Source of the DNA: Phyllobacterium myrsinacearum
Lineage (GTDB): Bacteria; Pseudomonadota; Alphaproteobacteria; Rhizobiales; Rhizobiaceae
Direction of reading: 5' to 3'
Assembly: GCF_014138285.1 (NCBI RefSeq)
Contig: NZ_JACGXN010000007.1
Coordinates: forward strand, 1-64,000
Length of the DNA: 64,000 nt
Part shown: one piece after another, positions 21,142 through 30,895 of the stretch
Layout: the number at the start of each line of letters is the position of its first letter
Position numbering within the stretch: the first letter of the stretch is position 1
Made by a program: the position numbers and the translations under genes
The notes under the pieces: model-generated
Told to the model about the DNA's origin: nothing
Seen by the model: the letters and a program-made list of their open reading frames with translations, nothing else
Databases searched by the model: none

Positions 21142-22143
21142 TCAAGATCCCGTCGTATGCCGGTAATGCGATGATGTCTTGCCAAGACATCCCTGGCAGA
21201 TGCCGGCAATACTGCCCATGCAGGATGCGAGACGGATAAGCGCTTCACTCGGGATGAACGGCGCGGTGATGGCATAGCTGCAAAGCTTGAAAATTCTCCC
21301 GGCAAGTGAGCCGGGAATGCGCAACACCGTCGCCGCCCGGCGATGGGCGAGTTTGGCGCAGGTCTCAACCGCGCTGTTGTCCCGATTCCGGCAGAAATGA
21401 TAATGCAGCGTCAGGCGGTCCATGGGCACGGTCTCGTAGGCGATGGCATGCGGCGTCCAGCCGGTTCTTGCACCACGCTTCAGCGCCTCCCTGTACAGGC
21501 GCCAATCCTCGCCGCCAGCCAGACCAAGTGTGTTGTCAAAGCGCAGGCCGGTACGCCGGAAGAAGTCGAGGTTGCCCATCCAGCTTCCTGTTGCCAGCAG
21601 TATTTTATGCGCTTCGTTTCTTCCACGGCGCCAAAGGGCCTTCCGCTCGCTGTGCTGGTTGCGCCGGTCAAGGCCCGCCCAGACCAGTTTTGCCGAAAAA
21701 GAGGAATCGGGAGCAATAGGTGCACAACGCACCGGCGAGCCGACGATATCCAGATCGGATCTGTCCCGTTCGGCGAGCAACTCAATCAGCCAGCCCGGTT
21801 CAACCTGCTCATCGTCATCGGCGAAGGTCATCACGTCGTGATTGCCGACCAGTGCACATTCCAGTGCGCGATTGCGGGCGGACGCAATGCCCAACCGCGG
21901 TTCGACCTCATACTGAACGGATCGATCCGGCACGGCCGAACGAAAATGCTCGACAATGGCCTGAAGTGTGGCTTCCCCGTTGTTTTCAACGATGAGAAAA
22001 TGCAGGTCCACCCCTTCTGGAACGCGCATTGCTGCATAGGAGGTCAGGAGGTTCTGCAGCATGCGCGGGCGATTACGCGTGATCGTGCTGACGCATATGC
22101 TGCGCTTGCGGGGCGTGACCGCGCCGTGTCTGTCTTCTGCCAT
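21142..22143 (-). CDS. Family 2 glycosyltransferase
   Basis: A 333-residue GT-A-type glycosyltransferase that would move a sugar from a nucleotide donor, probably to a surface polysaccharide or lipid. SICVSTITRNRP at residues 15-26 is the N-terminal nucleotide-binding strand; LGIASARNRAL at 84-94 and TFADDDEQVEPGWL at 106-119 contain the metal-binding acidic motif typical of GT2. No transport helices. An in-frame start 45 nt upstream (22188) is possible. It interrupts an otherwise conserved DUF1467-proS gene order and is flanked by a palindromic repeat, so acquisition by transfer is plausible but not shown. Confidence 0.82.
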   Translation of the reverse strand: MAEDRHGAVTPRKRSICVSTITRNRPRMLQNLLTSYAAMRVPEGVDLHFLIVENNGEATLQAIVEHFRSAVPDRSVQYEVEPRLGIASARNRALECALVGNHDVMTFADDDEQVEPGWLIELLAERDRSDLDIVGSPVRCAPIAPDSSFSAKLVWAGLDRRNQHSERKALWRRGRNEAHKILLATGSWMGNLDFFRRTGLRFDNTLGLAGGEDWRLYREALKRGARTGWTPHAIAYETVPMDRLTLHYHFCRNRDNSAVETCAKLAHRRAATVLRIPGSLAGRIFKLCSYAITAPFIPSEALIRLASCMGSIAGICQGCLGKTSSHYRHTTGS

Positions 22144-22501
22144 GGTTCGTCCCCGAACAGTGAATGTCGCAGACGCGCCAATCCCCACGAATGGCGCACT
22201 GATCCTGCAGCGACGATTTAGCAGACGAACCTGAGCTGAACATTACGGCACCAGTCGTGTGCCGCTTCATAATGATGAAATGCTGCGAATCAAGATGGGG
22301 ACCCGGCGGTGCGGTTTCTGCAGTTTTGGATTCATTAGTCTGGACACAGAAAATCAAATCCTCAACGGAAATCGCCAGTGTGGAGGATGTATGGGGTGCG
22401 CAAGTAGTTCGAAGATAGCATCGTAATAGTCTGATCAAGAATAGCTGTATAATAATTCAAGTTTAAAATCGTTTGGTAACCCGTTGTATTCTCACGACAA
22501 G

Positions 22502-22533
22502 ACAAAAAAAATGCAAGGCTTTCGCCTTGCATT
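22502..22533 (-). terminator. Rho-independent terminator on the minus strand
   Basis: Read on the minus strand: AATGCAAGGC, loop GAAA, GCCTTGCATT, then a run of eight T (plus-strand A-run at 22503-22510). This is a strong canonical terminator with a GNRA-type loop. No annotated gene on the minus strand lies directly upstream except the small ORF at 22535-22711, implying an unannotated transcript. Confidence 0.85.
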
Positions 22534-22534
22534 G

Positions 22535-22711
22535 TTAGATCGCGTCTGACCCTATTCCACTTGCGTGGTGGCTGCGTATTACCGCGCCAGGGTCACATCC
22601 TCCCAAGACTTTGACCGCGCTGGAAAGCAGAATTATTCTTACTTTCTCATTATGATTAAAAAAATAGCGGACTGCCTTCGAAATGTCACGAAAAATATTC
22701 GATACAGTCAT
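22535..22711 (-). CDS. Possible small protein of 58 residues
   Basis: An ATG-initiated frame on the minus strand ending 2 bp before a strong terminator. The protein is basic at its N-terminal half (SKAVRYFFNHNEKVRI) with a short hydrophobic stretch (IILLSSAVKVLGG) and has no recognised domain. The ribosome-binding site is weak. The same locus could instead encode a small RNA; the terminator is the firmest evidence that something is transcribed here. Confidence 0.25.
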   Translation of the reverse strand: MTVSNIFRDISKAVRYFFNHNEKVRIILLSSAVKVLGGCDPGAVIRSHHASGIGSDAI

Positions 22712-22776
22712 TTTTTGCTTACAAATCTGGCAACGTAACAAAAGTGTCACAAATCTGAGGCGTGTCATTTGGCGTT

Positions 22777-22795
22777 GGCGGGTTCCCAACCCGCC
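22777..22795. other. GC-rich hairpin upstream of proS
   Basis: GGCGGGTT, loop CCC, AACCCGCC: a perfect 8-bp stem in an AT-rich region about 190 bp before proS. There is no T-run on either side, so it is not an obvious terminator. It could be part of a leader RNA or lie near the start of the small minus-strand transcript. Confidence 0.5.
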
Positions 22796-22981
22796 GTTAA
22801 GCCGCTAAGAAACATTGCTGCGTCGCGGATTCACAAGGGTTGTGCTGGGCGCAACGACACTTGTGGTGGCGCATGATCCTTTCCGGAAATCAGCGACGAT
22901 TTTTGGATTATACGCTAACTTTGCACTTGGTTTTGCCTGATTCTTCAAGCATTCAGGCTGTGTTTCAATTTGGTGATCTCA

Positions 22982-24331
22982 ATGCGGCTTTCCCGTTATT
23001 TTCTGCCTATCCTGAAAGAGAATCCTAAAGAGGCGGAAATCGTCTCGCACCGGCTGATGCTGCGTGCCGGCCTGATCCGTCAGGAATCGGCCGGCATCTA
23101 TGCCTGGCTGCCGGCAGGGCTGCGTATTCTCAATAAGGTATCCAATATCATTCGCGAGGAACAGAATCGTTCCGGCGCGATCGAATTGCTGATGCCGACG
23201 ATCCAGTCCGCTGATCTGTGGCGTGAAAGCGGCCGTTATGACGCCTATGGCGACGAGATGCTGCGCATCAAGGATCGTGGCGACCGCGAAATGCTGTTCG
23301 GCCCGACCAACGAGGAAATGATCACCGAGATTTTCCGCGCTTACGTGAAGTCTTACAAGGACTTGCCGCTCAATCTTTATCATATCCAGTGGAAGTTCCG
23401 CGACGAGCGCCGTCCGCGCTTCGGCGTCATGCGTTCACGCGAATTCCTGATGAAAGATGCCTATTCCTTCGATCTGGATTTCGAAGGGGCGAAGGCGGCC
23501 TATAACCGCATGTTTGTGGCTTACCTCAGGACGTTCTCGCGTCTCGGCATCAAGGTCATCCCCATGCGGGCCGATACGGGACCCATCGGCGGCGACCTTA
23601 GCCATGAATTCATTATTCTGGCAGAGACAGGTGAAAGTCAGGTCTATTGCGACCGTGCTTATCTCAATCTGCCGGTTCCCGGTGCGGATACCAATTTCGA
23701 TGATGACGCGCAGATCGCCGATATCGTGACCAAATGGACGGCGCCCTATGCGGCGACGGACGAAATGCACGATGAAGCAGCCTGGGATAAGGTTGGCTCA
23801 TCCGAGCAGCTCGCCGCACGCGGCATCGAGGTTGGCCATATTTTCCATTTCGGCACCAAGTATTCCGAGCCCATGGGTGCCAAGGTCACCGGCCCTGATG
23901 GCAAGGAACATATGGTTTCCATGGGGTCCTATGGTATCGGACCGTCGCGTGTCATCGCGGCGATCATCGAGGCTTCCCATGACGAGAACGGCATCATCTG
24001 GCCGAAATCCGTTGCACCGTTCGGCGCGGGTATCGTCAACATGAAGCCGGGTGACGAAGGTTGCGATGCGGCGTCCGCCAAGATCTACGAAGCCTTGACC
24101 AATGCCGGTCTTGAGCCTCTCCTCGACGATACCGAGGACCGGCCGGGTGCGAAGTTTGCCAAGATGGATCTGATCGGCCTGCCGACGCAGGTGATCGTCG
24201 GTCCGCGCGGTGTTGCTGCCGGCGAAGTCGAAATCAAGGATCGCGCAACGGGTGAGCGTGAAACCCTGAGCATTGAAGCTGCAATCAACAAGCTTGCAGG
24301 CCCCACTGACATTCAGGCTGGAACTCTATGA
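22982..24331 (+). CDS. proS: Prolyl-tRNA synthetase (short form)
   Basis: A 449-residue class II aminoacyl-tRNA synthetase charging tRNA-Pro. The short form lacks the inserted editing domain, as is normal in alphaproteobacteria. Motif 1 lies around [14 protein letters not shown], motif 2 is [17 protein letters not shown] and motif 3 is [11 protein letters not shown]; an anticodon-binding domain follows. ATG 22982 gives the conserved MRLSRYFLP start. Its TGA overlaps the lolC ATG (ATGA). Confidence 0.96.
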   Translation: MRLSRYFLPILKENPKEAEIVSHRLMLRAGLIRQESAGIYAWLPAGLRILNKVSNIIREEQNRSGAIELLMPTIQSADLWRESGRYDAYGDEMLRIKDRGDREMLFGPTNEEMITEIFRAYVKSYKDLPLNLYHIQWKFRDERRPRFGVMRSREFLMKDAYSFDLDFEGAKAAYNRMFVAYLRTFSRLGIKVIPMRADTGPIGGDLSHEFIILAETGESQVYCDRAYLNLPVPGADTNFDDDAQIADIVTKWTAPYAATDEMHDEAAWDKVGSSEQLAARGIEVGHIFHFGTKYSEPMGAKVTGPDGKEHMVSMGSYGIGPSRVIAAIIEASHDENGIIWPKSVAPFGAGIVNMKPGDEGCDAASAKIYEALTNAGLEPLLDDTEDRPGAKFAKMDLIGLPTQVIVGPRGVAAGEVEIKDRATGERETLSIEAAINKLAGPTDIQAGTL

Positions 24332-25617
24332 CTGAACCGGCCGTCACTGCTGTACAACCGGGTCCCAGGCCGTTCTCTGCCTATGAACGGATGATCGCGT
24401 GGCGCTATCTGCGCGCCCGCCGCAAGGAAACGTTTATTTCGGTGATTGCCGGTTTCTCCTTTACCGGCATCATGCTGGGCGTGGCGACGCTCATTATCGT
24501 CATGGCTGTGATGAACGGCTTCCGCAGCGAACTGCTGACACGTATTCTCGGCATCAATGGCCATGTCATCATGCAGCCCATGGATCGGCCGCTTGACGAT
24601 TATGACAACGTGATCAAGCGCATCGATGCGGTCCCGGGCGTTTCCTTTGCCATCCCTGTCATCGAGGGGCAGGTGCTTGGACAGGGCAATGTCGGGCAGG
24701 GCACCGGGACGCTCGTGCGCGGCTTGCGTGAAGAGGATATCAACAAGCTGCAACTCGTCGCAAAGAACGTCAAACAGGGTACGTTTGCCAATTTTGACAA
24801 GGCAGGCGGCGTAGCCATCGGCACGCGTATGGCGGAAAATCTGGGCTTGGGCATTGGTGATAAGCTGACGCTGATGTCGCTGGACGGTGACGTGACGCCG
24901 CTCGGTGTTTCGCCTCGTGTCAAATCCTATCCCGTTGTGGCCATTTTCCAGATCGGCATGTCCGAATATGACGCGTCGATCGCGTTGATGCCGCTGGATG
25001 AGGCCCAGCTTTATTTCAATCAGGAAGGCAAGGTCCAATCCATCGAGATCTTTGCCAATAACCCTGACAATGTCGACGCGTTGAAAAAACCCATCGAGGA
25101 TGCTGCACAGCGTCCATTGATGCTCACCGACTGGCGCCAGCGCAATGTGACGTTCTTCTCGGCACTCCAGGTCGAGCGCAATGTCATGTTCATGATCCTG
25201 ACGCTGATCGTATTGGTCGCGGCCCTCAATATCATTTCCGGCCTGATCATGCTGGTGAAGGACAAGGGACGCGATATCGCCATTCTACGTACCATGGGCG
25301 CGACGCGAAACTCCGTTTTGCGTATCTTCCTGATGACGGGCGCAGCGATCGGTGTCACCGGCACGATTGCCGGCGTGGCCCTCGGTGTCCTCGTTTGCCT
25401 GAACGTCGAGCGTATCCGGCAGTTCTTCTCGTGGTTGTCTGGTACGACCCTGTTCAACCCTGAACTTTATTTCCTGAGCACATTGCCCGCCAAGATGGAT
25501 TTCAACGAAACCTTCACGGTTATTCTGATGGCGCTTGTCCTTTCATTTCTGGCAACGCTTTTCCCCGCCTGGCGTGCAGCCAAGCTCGATCCTGTTGAAG
25601 CCTTGAGGTACGAATAA
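24328..25617 (+). CDS. lolC: Lipoprotein-releasing ABC transporter permease (LolC/E family)
   Basis: A 429-residue inner-membrane subunit that with LolD extracts lipoproteins from the inner membrane and hands them to LolA. One membrane helix near residues 35-58 is followed by a large periplasmic domain (60-275) and three C-terminal helices (about 280-305, 325-355, 390-415), the MacB/LolCE topology. The cytoplasmic [23 protein letters not shown] coupling segment follows helix 2. Only one permease gene is present, suggesting a homodimeric LolF-like arrangement. Overlaps proS by 4 nt and lolD by 1 nt. Confidence 0.93.
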   Translation: MTEPAVTAVQPGPRPFSAYERMIAWRYLRARRKETFISVIAGFSFTGIMLGVATLIIVMAVMNGFRSELLTRILGINGHVIMQPMDRPLDDYDNVIKRIDAVPGVSFAIPVIEGQVLGQGNVGQGTGTLVRGLREEDINKLQLVAKNVKQGTFANFDKAGGVAIGTRMAENLGLGIGDKLTLMSLDGDVTPLGVSPRVKSYPVVAIFQIGMSEYDASIALMPLDEAQLYFNQEGKVQSIEIFANNPDNVDALKKPIEDAAQRPLMLTDWRQRNVTFFSALQVERNVMFMILTLIVLVAALNIISGLIMLVKDKGRDIAILRTMGATRNSVLRIFLMTGAAIGVTGTIAGVALGVLVCLNVERIRQFFSWLSGTTLFNPELYFLSTLPAKMDFNETFTVILMALVLSFLATLFPAWRAAKLDPVEALRYE

Positions 25618-26303
25618 TGTCAGCCGGGCCTATTCTTCAGCTGACCAGTGTCGGCCGCCGGTACAATGAGATCGACCGGGAACTCGTTATCCTCGATGAT
25701 GCCAATTTTTCCCTCGGCAAGGGTGAAATGGTGGCACTTGTCGCCCCATCAGGTGCCGGCAAGTCGACGCTTCTGCACACGGCGGGTCTGCTTGAACGGC
25801 CTGATAATGGCGACGTGATTCTGGACGGCCGTGCCTGTGGTTCGCTGTCCGATGAAGAGCGCACGGCCATTCGCCGCAATGATGTCGGTTTCGTCTATCA
25901 GTTTCATCATCTCCTGCCGGAATTTTCCGCGCTTGAAAATGTGATGATGCCGCAGATGATTCGTGGCATGAAACCGCGTGTCGCGTCCGAACGGGCCCAG
26001 CAATTGCTTGACTACATGAAGGTGGGGGCACGCGCCTCGCATCGCCCGTCCGAACTCTCCGGTGGTGAGCAGCAGCGCGTGGCTATCGCTCGCGCGGTTG
26101 CCAACGCCCCGCTTGTGCTGCTCGCAGACGAACCTACCGGCAATCTTGATCCGGTGACGTCCTCCTATGTGTTTGAGGCGTTGGAGGCACTCGTGCGCCA
26201 GTCCGGCCTGTCAGCGTTGATCGCCACGCACAATCAGGAACTTGCCCGCCGTATGGATCGCCGCGTTACACTGAAAGACGGCAAGATCGTCACGGTCTCC
26301 TGA
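25617..26303 (+). CDS. lolD: Lipoprotein-releasing ABC transporter ATP-binding protein
   Basis: A 228-residue ABC ATPase powering lipoprotein release. Walker [10 protein letters not shown] is at residues 43-51, the Q-loop near [12 protein letters not shown] (92-103), the ABC signature LSGGE at 147-151 and Walker B LVLLADEP at 166-173. [18 protein letters not shown] is typical of LolD. It starts on the last base of lolC and is followed by a strong hairpin. Confidence 0.96.
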   Translation: MSAGPILQLTSVGRRYNEIDRELVILDDANFSLGKGEMVALVAPSGAGKSTLLHTAGLLERPDNGDVILDGRACGSLSDEERTAIRRNDVGFVYQFHHLLPEFSALENVMMPQMIRGMKPRVASERAQQLLDYMKVGARASHRPSELSGGEQQRVAIARAVANAPLVLLADEPTGNLDPVTSSYVFEALEALVRQSGLSALIATHNQELARRMDRRVTLKDGKIVTVS

Positions 26304-26313
26304 CCCTGATGCA

Positions 26314-26340
26314 GCGGACGCAGCCTAAGGCTGCGTCCGC
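26314..26340 (+). terminator. Perfect 12-bp hairpin after lolD
   Basis: GCGGACGCAGCC, loop TAA, GGCTGCGTCCGC, starting 10 bp after the lolD stop. The stem is very stable but is followed by TTGCAGG and not by a T-run, so termination may need other factors, or it may protect the 3' end. Confidence 0.7.
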
Positions 26341-26492
26341 TTGCAGGCTGTATCCTGGGCCGTCCCGCGTCTGTTTTACCCTCTGTTAAGAAATCAACAA
26401 CCATAGCGCTGATGGTGTGTTTTGCACGCTTGACTTTGGAACAAAAAAAGAACAAAACAGAGACATAGAGCAAACGAAGAAGGGTTTTACCG

Positions 26493-26579
26493 ATGAGCGA
26501 ACTTTTCCAGGATGTCATGTCATTCGTTACAGTCAGTCTGTTTATTGCGACATTCGCAATGTGGGTCAGCGTTATCTAG
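26493..26579 (+). CDS. 28-residue single-span membrane peptide
   Basis: An ATG frame with AAGAAGG about 12 nt upstream, ending at TAG 26577-26579. The peptide begins MSELFQDV and continues as one hydrophobic stretch (residues 9-28: valine, phenylalanine, threonine, one tryptophan), the size and make-up of a single-pass bacterial small membrane protein. It stands between two hairpins (26314-26340 and 26586-26616), so it looks like its own short transcript. I do not recognise a named family. Position after lolCD hints at, but does not show, an envelope role. Confidence 0.55.
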   Translation: MSELFQDVMSFVTVSLFIATFAMWVSVI

Positions 26580-26585
26580 AAAAAT

Positions 26586-26616
26586 CGGGATCGTGACGGC
26601 GCGATCGGCGATCCCG
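26586..26616 (+). terminator. Hairpin after the 28-residue gene
   Basis: CGGGATCG pairs with CGATCCCG across a 15-nt loop, followed by GTCTTTCT. Starts 6 bp after the small gene's stop and lies before the convergent phosphatase gene, so it probably ends the small transcript. Confidence 0.55.
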
Positions 26617-26632
26617 GTCTTTCTACCCGTGC

Positions 26633-27214
26633 TTATGTATGGTTCCATCTGCGAACGACCGGTTCAGTCAGATCGTGTTCATAGCCGAGAACGCTGACGC
26701 TGGCGGTATCCAGAACGAAAAGCGAGCCGCCTTCGGGCGGCAAGCCCAGCCAGCGGGCCGCAAGGACGCGCAGGAAATGCGAACTTGAAAAGATAAGAAT
26801 TCTGCCATTGGCGTCGCGGATCTCTTTGATGATCCGGTCGGCACGTGCCCCGACATCCCGGGCGGATTCGCCATCGGGACAGCCGTCGCGAAACAGCTGC
26901 CAGCCGGGGCGTTCTGCAAGAATTGCCTTGGTCGTGATGCCCTCATAGGCACCATAATCCCACTCCGCCAGATCATCCTTGACGATGCGGTCTGAACCGA
27001 ATCCGGCGAGGGCGCAGGTTTTCGATGCGCGTTGTGACGGGCTCGACCATACGGCCGAAAAGGAAAGGTCGTGCAGGCGGCCCGCAAGCGCGCGTGCTGC
27101 CGCTTCGCCGGCAGGCGTCAGCGGTATGTCGGTCCTGCCCGTATGTTGGCCGGAAAGGCTCCATTCGGTTTGACCATGCCGGACCAGATATATTTCGGGA
27201 TATGCGTTGCTCAT
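26633..27214 (-). CDS. Histidine phosphatase family protein
   Basis: A 193-residue member of the phosphoglycerate mutase-like histidine phosphatases. The catalytic RHG is at residues 12-14 (LVRHGQTEW), Arg in SSPSQRASKT near 58-67 binds phosphate, the acid/base Glu lies in LAEWDYGAYEG, and the second catalytic His is in SSSHFLRVLAARWLGL. Possible substrates range from sugar phosphates to cobalamin or phosphoserine intermediates; nothing here decides. It is divergent from dnaE, with 146 bp between the starts. Confidence 0.88.
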   Translation of the reverse strand: MSNAYPEIYLVRHGQTEWSLSGQHTGRTDIPLTPAGEAAARALAGRLHDLSFSAVWSSPSQRASKTCALAGFGSDRIVKDDLAEWDYGAYEGITTKAILAERPGWQLFRDGCPDGESARDVGARADRIIKEIRDANGRILIFSSSHFLRVLAARWLGLPPEGGSLFVLDTASVSVLGYEHDLTEPVVRRWNHT

Positions 27215-27360
27215 TCACAGGCCTTTCGCTAGCGCATGACAGGTTGTTCACAGTCGCACGATCCAGTCACCAAAGTATAGGTGGACACTCCTGGGTGGTT
27301 GCCCGAGAATGCGCGGGTGGTGAATCAGCGCGTTCACCGGAATTTCTGGAGATAGATACA

Positions 27361-30300
27361 GTGGCAGACGGACAGGGCAGACTCGGCGAAGGCAACGCGG
27401 AAAAGCTGGCGCTTCGTTTCGTCCATCTGCGGGTGCATTCCGCCTATTCCCTGCTGGAAGGCGCGCTGCAGGTCGCCAAGGTCATTGATCTGGCCGTTGC
27501 CAACAAAAGTCCCGCCATTGCCATTACCGATACCAACAATCTGTTTGGTGCGCTCGAATTTGCCCAGAAGGGCTCGAAATCAGGTTTGCAGCCGATTATC
27601 GGCTGCCAGCTCGATATCGCCTTTCACGATCAGGCCGAGGAAAGCCGCAGCGCCAACCGGCGCGAAGCGCTTGGCCTTGCGCCGCTTGTGCTGCTGGCTG
27701 CAACAGAGGCAGGTTATGCCAATCTCGTCAGGCTTGTCAGCCGTGCCTATCTGGAAACACCTGCCGGTGATCCGGTGCACGTTGCGGCATCCTGGCTGCC
27801 GGGGCTTTCCGATGGAATCATTGTGCTCTCAGGCGGTCCTGAGGGGCCGATCGCCAAGGCAATCAAGGATGACCGTATTGATCGCGCACGCCAGCGCCTG
27901 ATCCTTCTGCGCTCGCTCTACGGCGACCGGCTTTATGTCGAGTTGCAACGCCATCGTGGTTATGACCGCGCTTTGGAAGCGACGCATATCGAGCTTGCCT
28001 ATGAGCTTGGACTGCCTCTGGTTGCCACCAATGACGTGTTCTTTTCCAAGAGCGCGGATTATGAGGCACACGATGCGCTGCTTGCCATTGCGGCCGGTTC
28101 GTTGCTTTCCATCGATGATCGCCGCCGACTGACACCGGACCATTATCTCAAGACTGAAGACGAGATGGTTGCGCTGTTTGCCGATTTGCCCGAGGCTTTG
28201 GAAAATACGGTCGAAATCGCACTGCGCTGCTCCTACTATCCGAAGAACCGTGCGCCGATCCTGCCGCGCTTCACCGGAGAAAGCGACGATCCCGAAGCCG
28301 CCCTCCAGGAAGAAGCCGACGAACTGGCCCGGCAGGCCCGGGAAGGCCTGGCAAGCCGCATCGCAACGCTTGGCATGGCCGATGGCCACACGGCCGAAGC
28401 ATATGCCGAACGTCTGGAATACGAGATTTCGATCATCACCCGGATGAAATATCCGGGCTACTTCCTTATCGTTTCCGACTTTATCAAATGGGCGAAAGCC
28501 CATGATATTCCTGTGGGTCCGGGCCGTGGCTCCGGTGCGGGCTCCCTTGTCGCCTATGCGCTGACGATCACCGATGTGGACCCTCTGCGCTTTTCCCTGC
28601 TGTTCGAACGCTTCCTCAATCCCGACCGCGTTTCGATGCCCGACTTTGACATCGATTTCTGTCAGGAGCGGCGCGACGAGGTCATCCGCTATGTTCAGGC
28701 CAAGTACGGCCGCGATCAGGTGGCGCAGATCATCACCTTCGGAACACTGCAGGCGCGCGCCGTGCTGCGCGACGTCGGACGCGTGCTGGAGATGCCCTAT
28801 GGACAGGTGGACCGCCTGACCAAGATGGTTCCGGCCAATCCGGCCAATCCGGTCACGCTGGCAAAAGCCATCGAGGACGAGCCACGTTTGCGCGAAGAGC
28901 GCGACAAGGAGCCGGTTGTCGAGCGCCTCCTCGACATCGCGCTGAAACTGGAAGGGCTTTACCGCCACGCCTCGACCCACGCCGCCGGTATCGTCATCGG
29001 TGACCGTCCGCTGTCCGAACTGGTGCCGATGTACCGCGATCCGCGTTCCGACATGCCGGTGACGCAGTTCAACATGAAGATGGTGGAAGAGGCCGGACTG
29101 GTCAAATTCGACTTTCTCGGACTGAAAACTCTGACCGTGCTGCAGACCGCCGTCAATCTGGTCAAACGGCGCGGCATTGTCGTGGATTTGTCCAATCTGC
29201 CGCTGGATGACAAGCTCAGCTACGAAATGCTGTCGCGCGGCGAGACTGTCGGCGTGTTCCAGGTGGAAAGTACCGGCATGCGCAAGGCGCTGATCGGCAT
29301 GAAACCCGACCGGATCGAGGACATTATCGCGCTTGTAGCGCTGTATCGTCCGGGCCCGATGGAAAACATCCCGACCTATAATGCGCGCAAGAACGGCGAC
29401 GAGGAGATGGCGTCGATCCATCCGAAGATCGACCATCTCGTCAAGGAAACCCAGGGCGTCATCATCTATCAGGAACAGGTGATGCAGATCGCGCAGGAAA
29501 TGTCCGGCTATACGCTGGGCGAAGCCGATCTTCTGCGCCGCGCCATGGGTAAGAAAATCCGCGCGGAAATGGACAAGCAGCGCGAGCGCTTCGTCGATGG
29601 TGCTGTGGAACGCGGTGTGACCAAGCCGCAGGCCAACTTCATTTTCGACCTGCTGGCCAAGTTCGCCGACTATGGCTTCAACAAGTCGCACGCCGCCGCC
29701 TATGCGATCGTATCATTCCAGACTGCCTATATGAAGGCGCATTATCCGGTTGAGTTCCTCGCCTCATCGATGACCTACGATATGGCGAACACGGACAAGC
29801 TCAATGATTTCCGCCGCGAAGCGCTGCGTCTGGGCATCGAAGTCGTTACGCCTTCGGTCAATACTTCCTTCCGCCTGTTCGAAGTGGGTGATAACCGCAT
29901 TTTCTATTCGCTGGCCGCCATCAAGGGCGTCGGCGAGGCGGCGGTTGATCATATTGTCGAGAAACGCGGCGACACGGCCTATGCCAGCCTTGAGGATTTT
30001 TGCGAGCGCATTGATCCGCGCGTCGTCAACAGGCGCGTCTTTGAAAGCCTGATAAATGCCGGGGCGTTCGATTGTTTCGGACGCGAAAGACCAGCTCTTA
30101 TCGCCGGTCTCGACCGTATCATCGGCCATGCACAGCGCACCCAGGAAGACAGTGTGAGCGGGCAGGCGGATATTTTCGGCGGCATGGCATCAGGCGGATC
30201 GCAGGGATTGCAGCTTCCCAACGCGGCACCATGGCTTTCGGCGGAGAAACTGCGGCGCGAATTTGAAGCGGCAGGTTTTTATCTCTCCGCCCATCCGCTG

Positions 30301-30861
30301 GATGAATACCGGCCGATTCTCGAAAAGATGCGGGTTCAGAGCTGGGCCGAATTCTCCGCCGCAGTCAAACGCGGTGCCAATGCCGGACGCCTTGCCGGAA
30401 CCATCACGGCCAAGCAGGAACGCAAGACAAAAACCGGCAACAAGATGGGCATCATCCAGTTTTCGGATGCGTCAGGTCAGTTTGAAGCCGTGCTCTTTTC
30501 CGAGGCTTTGGCCCAGTATCGCGATCTCCTGGAGCCGGGTCGTTCCGTTGTGGTAACTGTCGGGGCCGAAGACCGGCCGGAGGGCATCAGCCTGCGTATC
30601 CAGACGGCCCAGTCGCTTGAGGATGAAGCCACGCGCATGCAGAAGGCCTTGCGGCTTTACATGCGCTCCAGCGAGCCGCTGAACGCCATTACACCCTATC
30701 TCGCCCCGCAGAATGACGGCCAGATCGTCTCACTCATCCTGATCAAGGAGAACGGCGCGAGCGAGGTAGAGATCGAATTGCCGAAGCGCTACCGCGTCGG
30801 TCCGCAGGTCGCCAGCGCCATGAAGGCTATTCCCGGCGTGGTTGACGTGGAGATGGTGTAA
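27361..30861 (+). CDS. dnaE: DNA polymerase III subunit alpha
   Basis: The 1166-residue replicative polymerase catalytic subunit. The N-terminal PHP domain starts at FVHLRVHSAYSLLEGA (residues 20-35). The polymerase active-site aspartates are in MPDFDIDF at about 424-431, the finger region contains MRKALIGMKPD, and the C-terminal part has a helix-hairpin-helix and an OB fold (NAGRLAGTI onward). GTG 27361 is chosen because GGAG at 27348-27351 has good spacing and the upstream in-frame extension is not family-like. DnaE1 type, not the DnaE2 mutasome polymerase. Confidence 0.95.
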   Translation: MADGQGRLGEGNAEKLALRFVHLRVHSAYSLLEGALQVAKVIDLAVANKSPAIAITDTNNLFGALEFAQKGSKSGLQPIIGCQLDIAFHDQAEESRSANRREALGLAPLVLLAATEAGYANLVRLVSRAYLETPAGDPVHVAASWLPGLSDGIIVLSGGPEGPIAKAIKDDRIDRARQRLILLRSLYGDRLYVELQRHRGYDRALEATHIELAYELGLPLVATNDVFFSKSADYEAHDALLAIAAGSLLSIDDRRRLTPDHYLKTEDEMVALFADLPEALENTVEIALRCSYYPKNRAPILPRFTGESDDPEAALQEEADELARQAREGLASRIATLGMADGHTAEAYAERLEYEISIITRMKYPGYFLIVSDFIKWAKAHDIPVGPGRGSGAGSLVAYALTITDVDPLRFSLLFERFLNPDRVSMPDFDIDFCQERRDEVIRYVQAKYGRDQVAQIITFGTLQARAVLRDVGRVLEMPYGQVDRLTKMVPANPANPVTLAKAIEDEPRLREERDKEPVVERLLDIALKLEGLYRHASTHAAGIVIGDRPLSELVPMYRDPRSDMPVTQFNMKMVEEAGLVKFDFLGLKTLTVLQTAVNLVKRRGIVVDLSNLPLDDKLSYEMLSRGETVGVFQVESTGMRKALIGMKPDRIEDIIALVALYRPGPMENIPTYNARKNGDEEMASIHPKIDHLVKETQGVIIYQEQVMQIAQEMSGYTLGEADLLRRAMGKKIRAEMDKQRERFVDGAVERGVTKPQANFIFDLLAKFADYGFNKSHAAAYAIVSFQTAYMKAHYPVEFLASSMTYDMANTDKLNDFRREALRLGIEVVTPSVNTSFRLFEVGDNRIFYSLAAIKGVGEAAVDHIVEKRGDTAYASLEDFCERIDPRVVNRRVFESLINAGAFDCFGRERPALIAGLDRIIGHAQRTQEDSVSGQADIFGGMASGGSQGLQLPNAAPWLSAEKLRREFEAAGFYLSAHPLDEYRPILEKMRVQSWAEFSAAVKRGANAGRLAGTITAKQERKTKTGNKMGIIQFSDASGQFEAVLFSEALAQYRDLLEPGRSVVVTVGAEDRPEGISLRIQTAQSLEDEATRMQKALRLYMRSSEPLNAITPYLAPQNDGQIVSLILIKENGASEVEIELPKRYRVGPQVASAMKAIPGVVDVEMV

Positions 30862-30895
30862 CCGCTTTACGCCAGCTTGCATCGATATTACGCGC

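Larger units (their letters stand above)
22144..22981. other. AT-rich intergenic region before proS
   Basis: About 840 bp holding the glycosyltransferase promoter side, a minus-strand terminator (22502-22533), a possible small minus-strand ORF (22535-22711), a GC hairpin (22777-22795) and the proS leader. The part from 22300 to 22750 is clearly richer in A/T than the neighbours. No tRNA or known riboswitch was recognised. Confidence 0.5.

Noticed and set aside
21343-22221. A 292-codon plus-strand frame opposite the glycosyltransferase
   Set aside because: The minus-strand reading contains the GT2 nucleotide and acidic motifs, while the plus-strand reading has no domain.
27025-27360. An extended N-terminus for DnaE reaching into the divergent phosphatase gene
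   Set aside because: The extra 112 residues are not family-like and overlap another gene; GTG 27361 has a well-spaced GGAG.
27829-29691. A 620-codon open frame on the minus strand within dnaE
   Set aside because: It is fully antisense to the polymerase core, has no recognisable domain, and such long shadow frames are common in GC-rich codon-biased genes.
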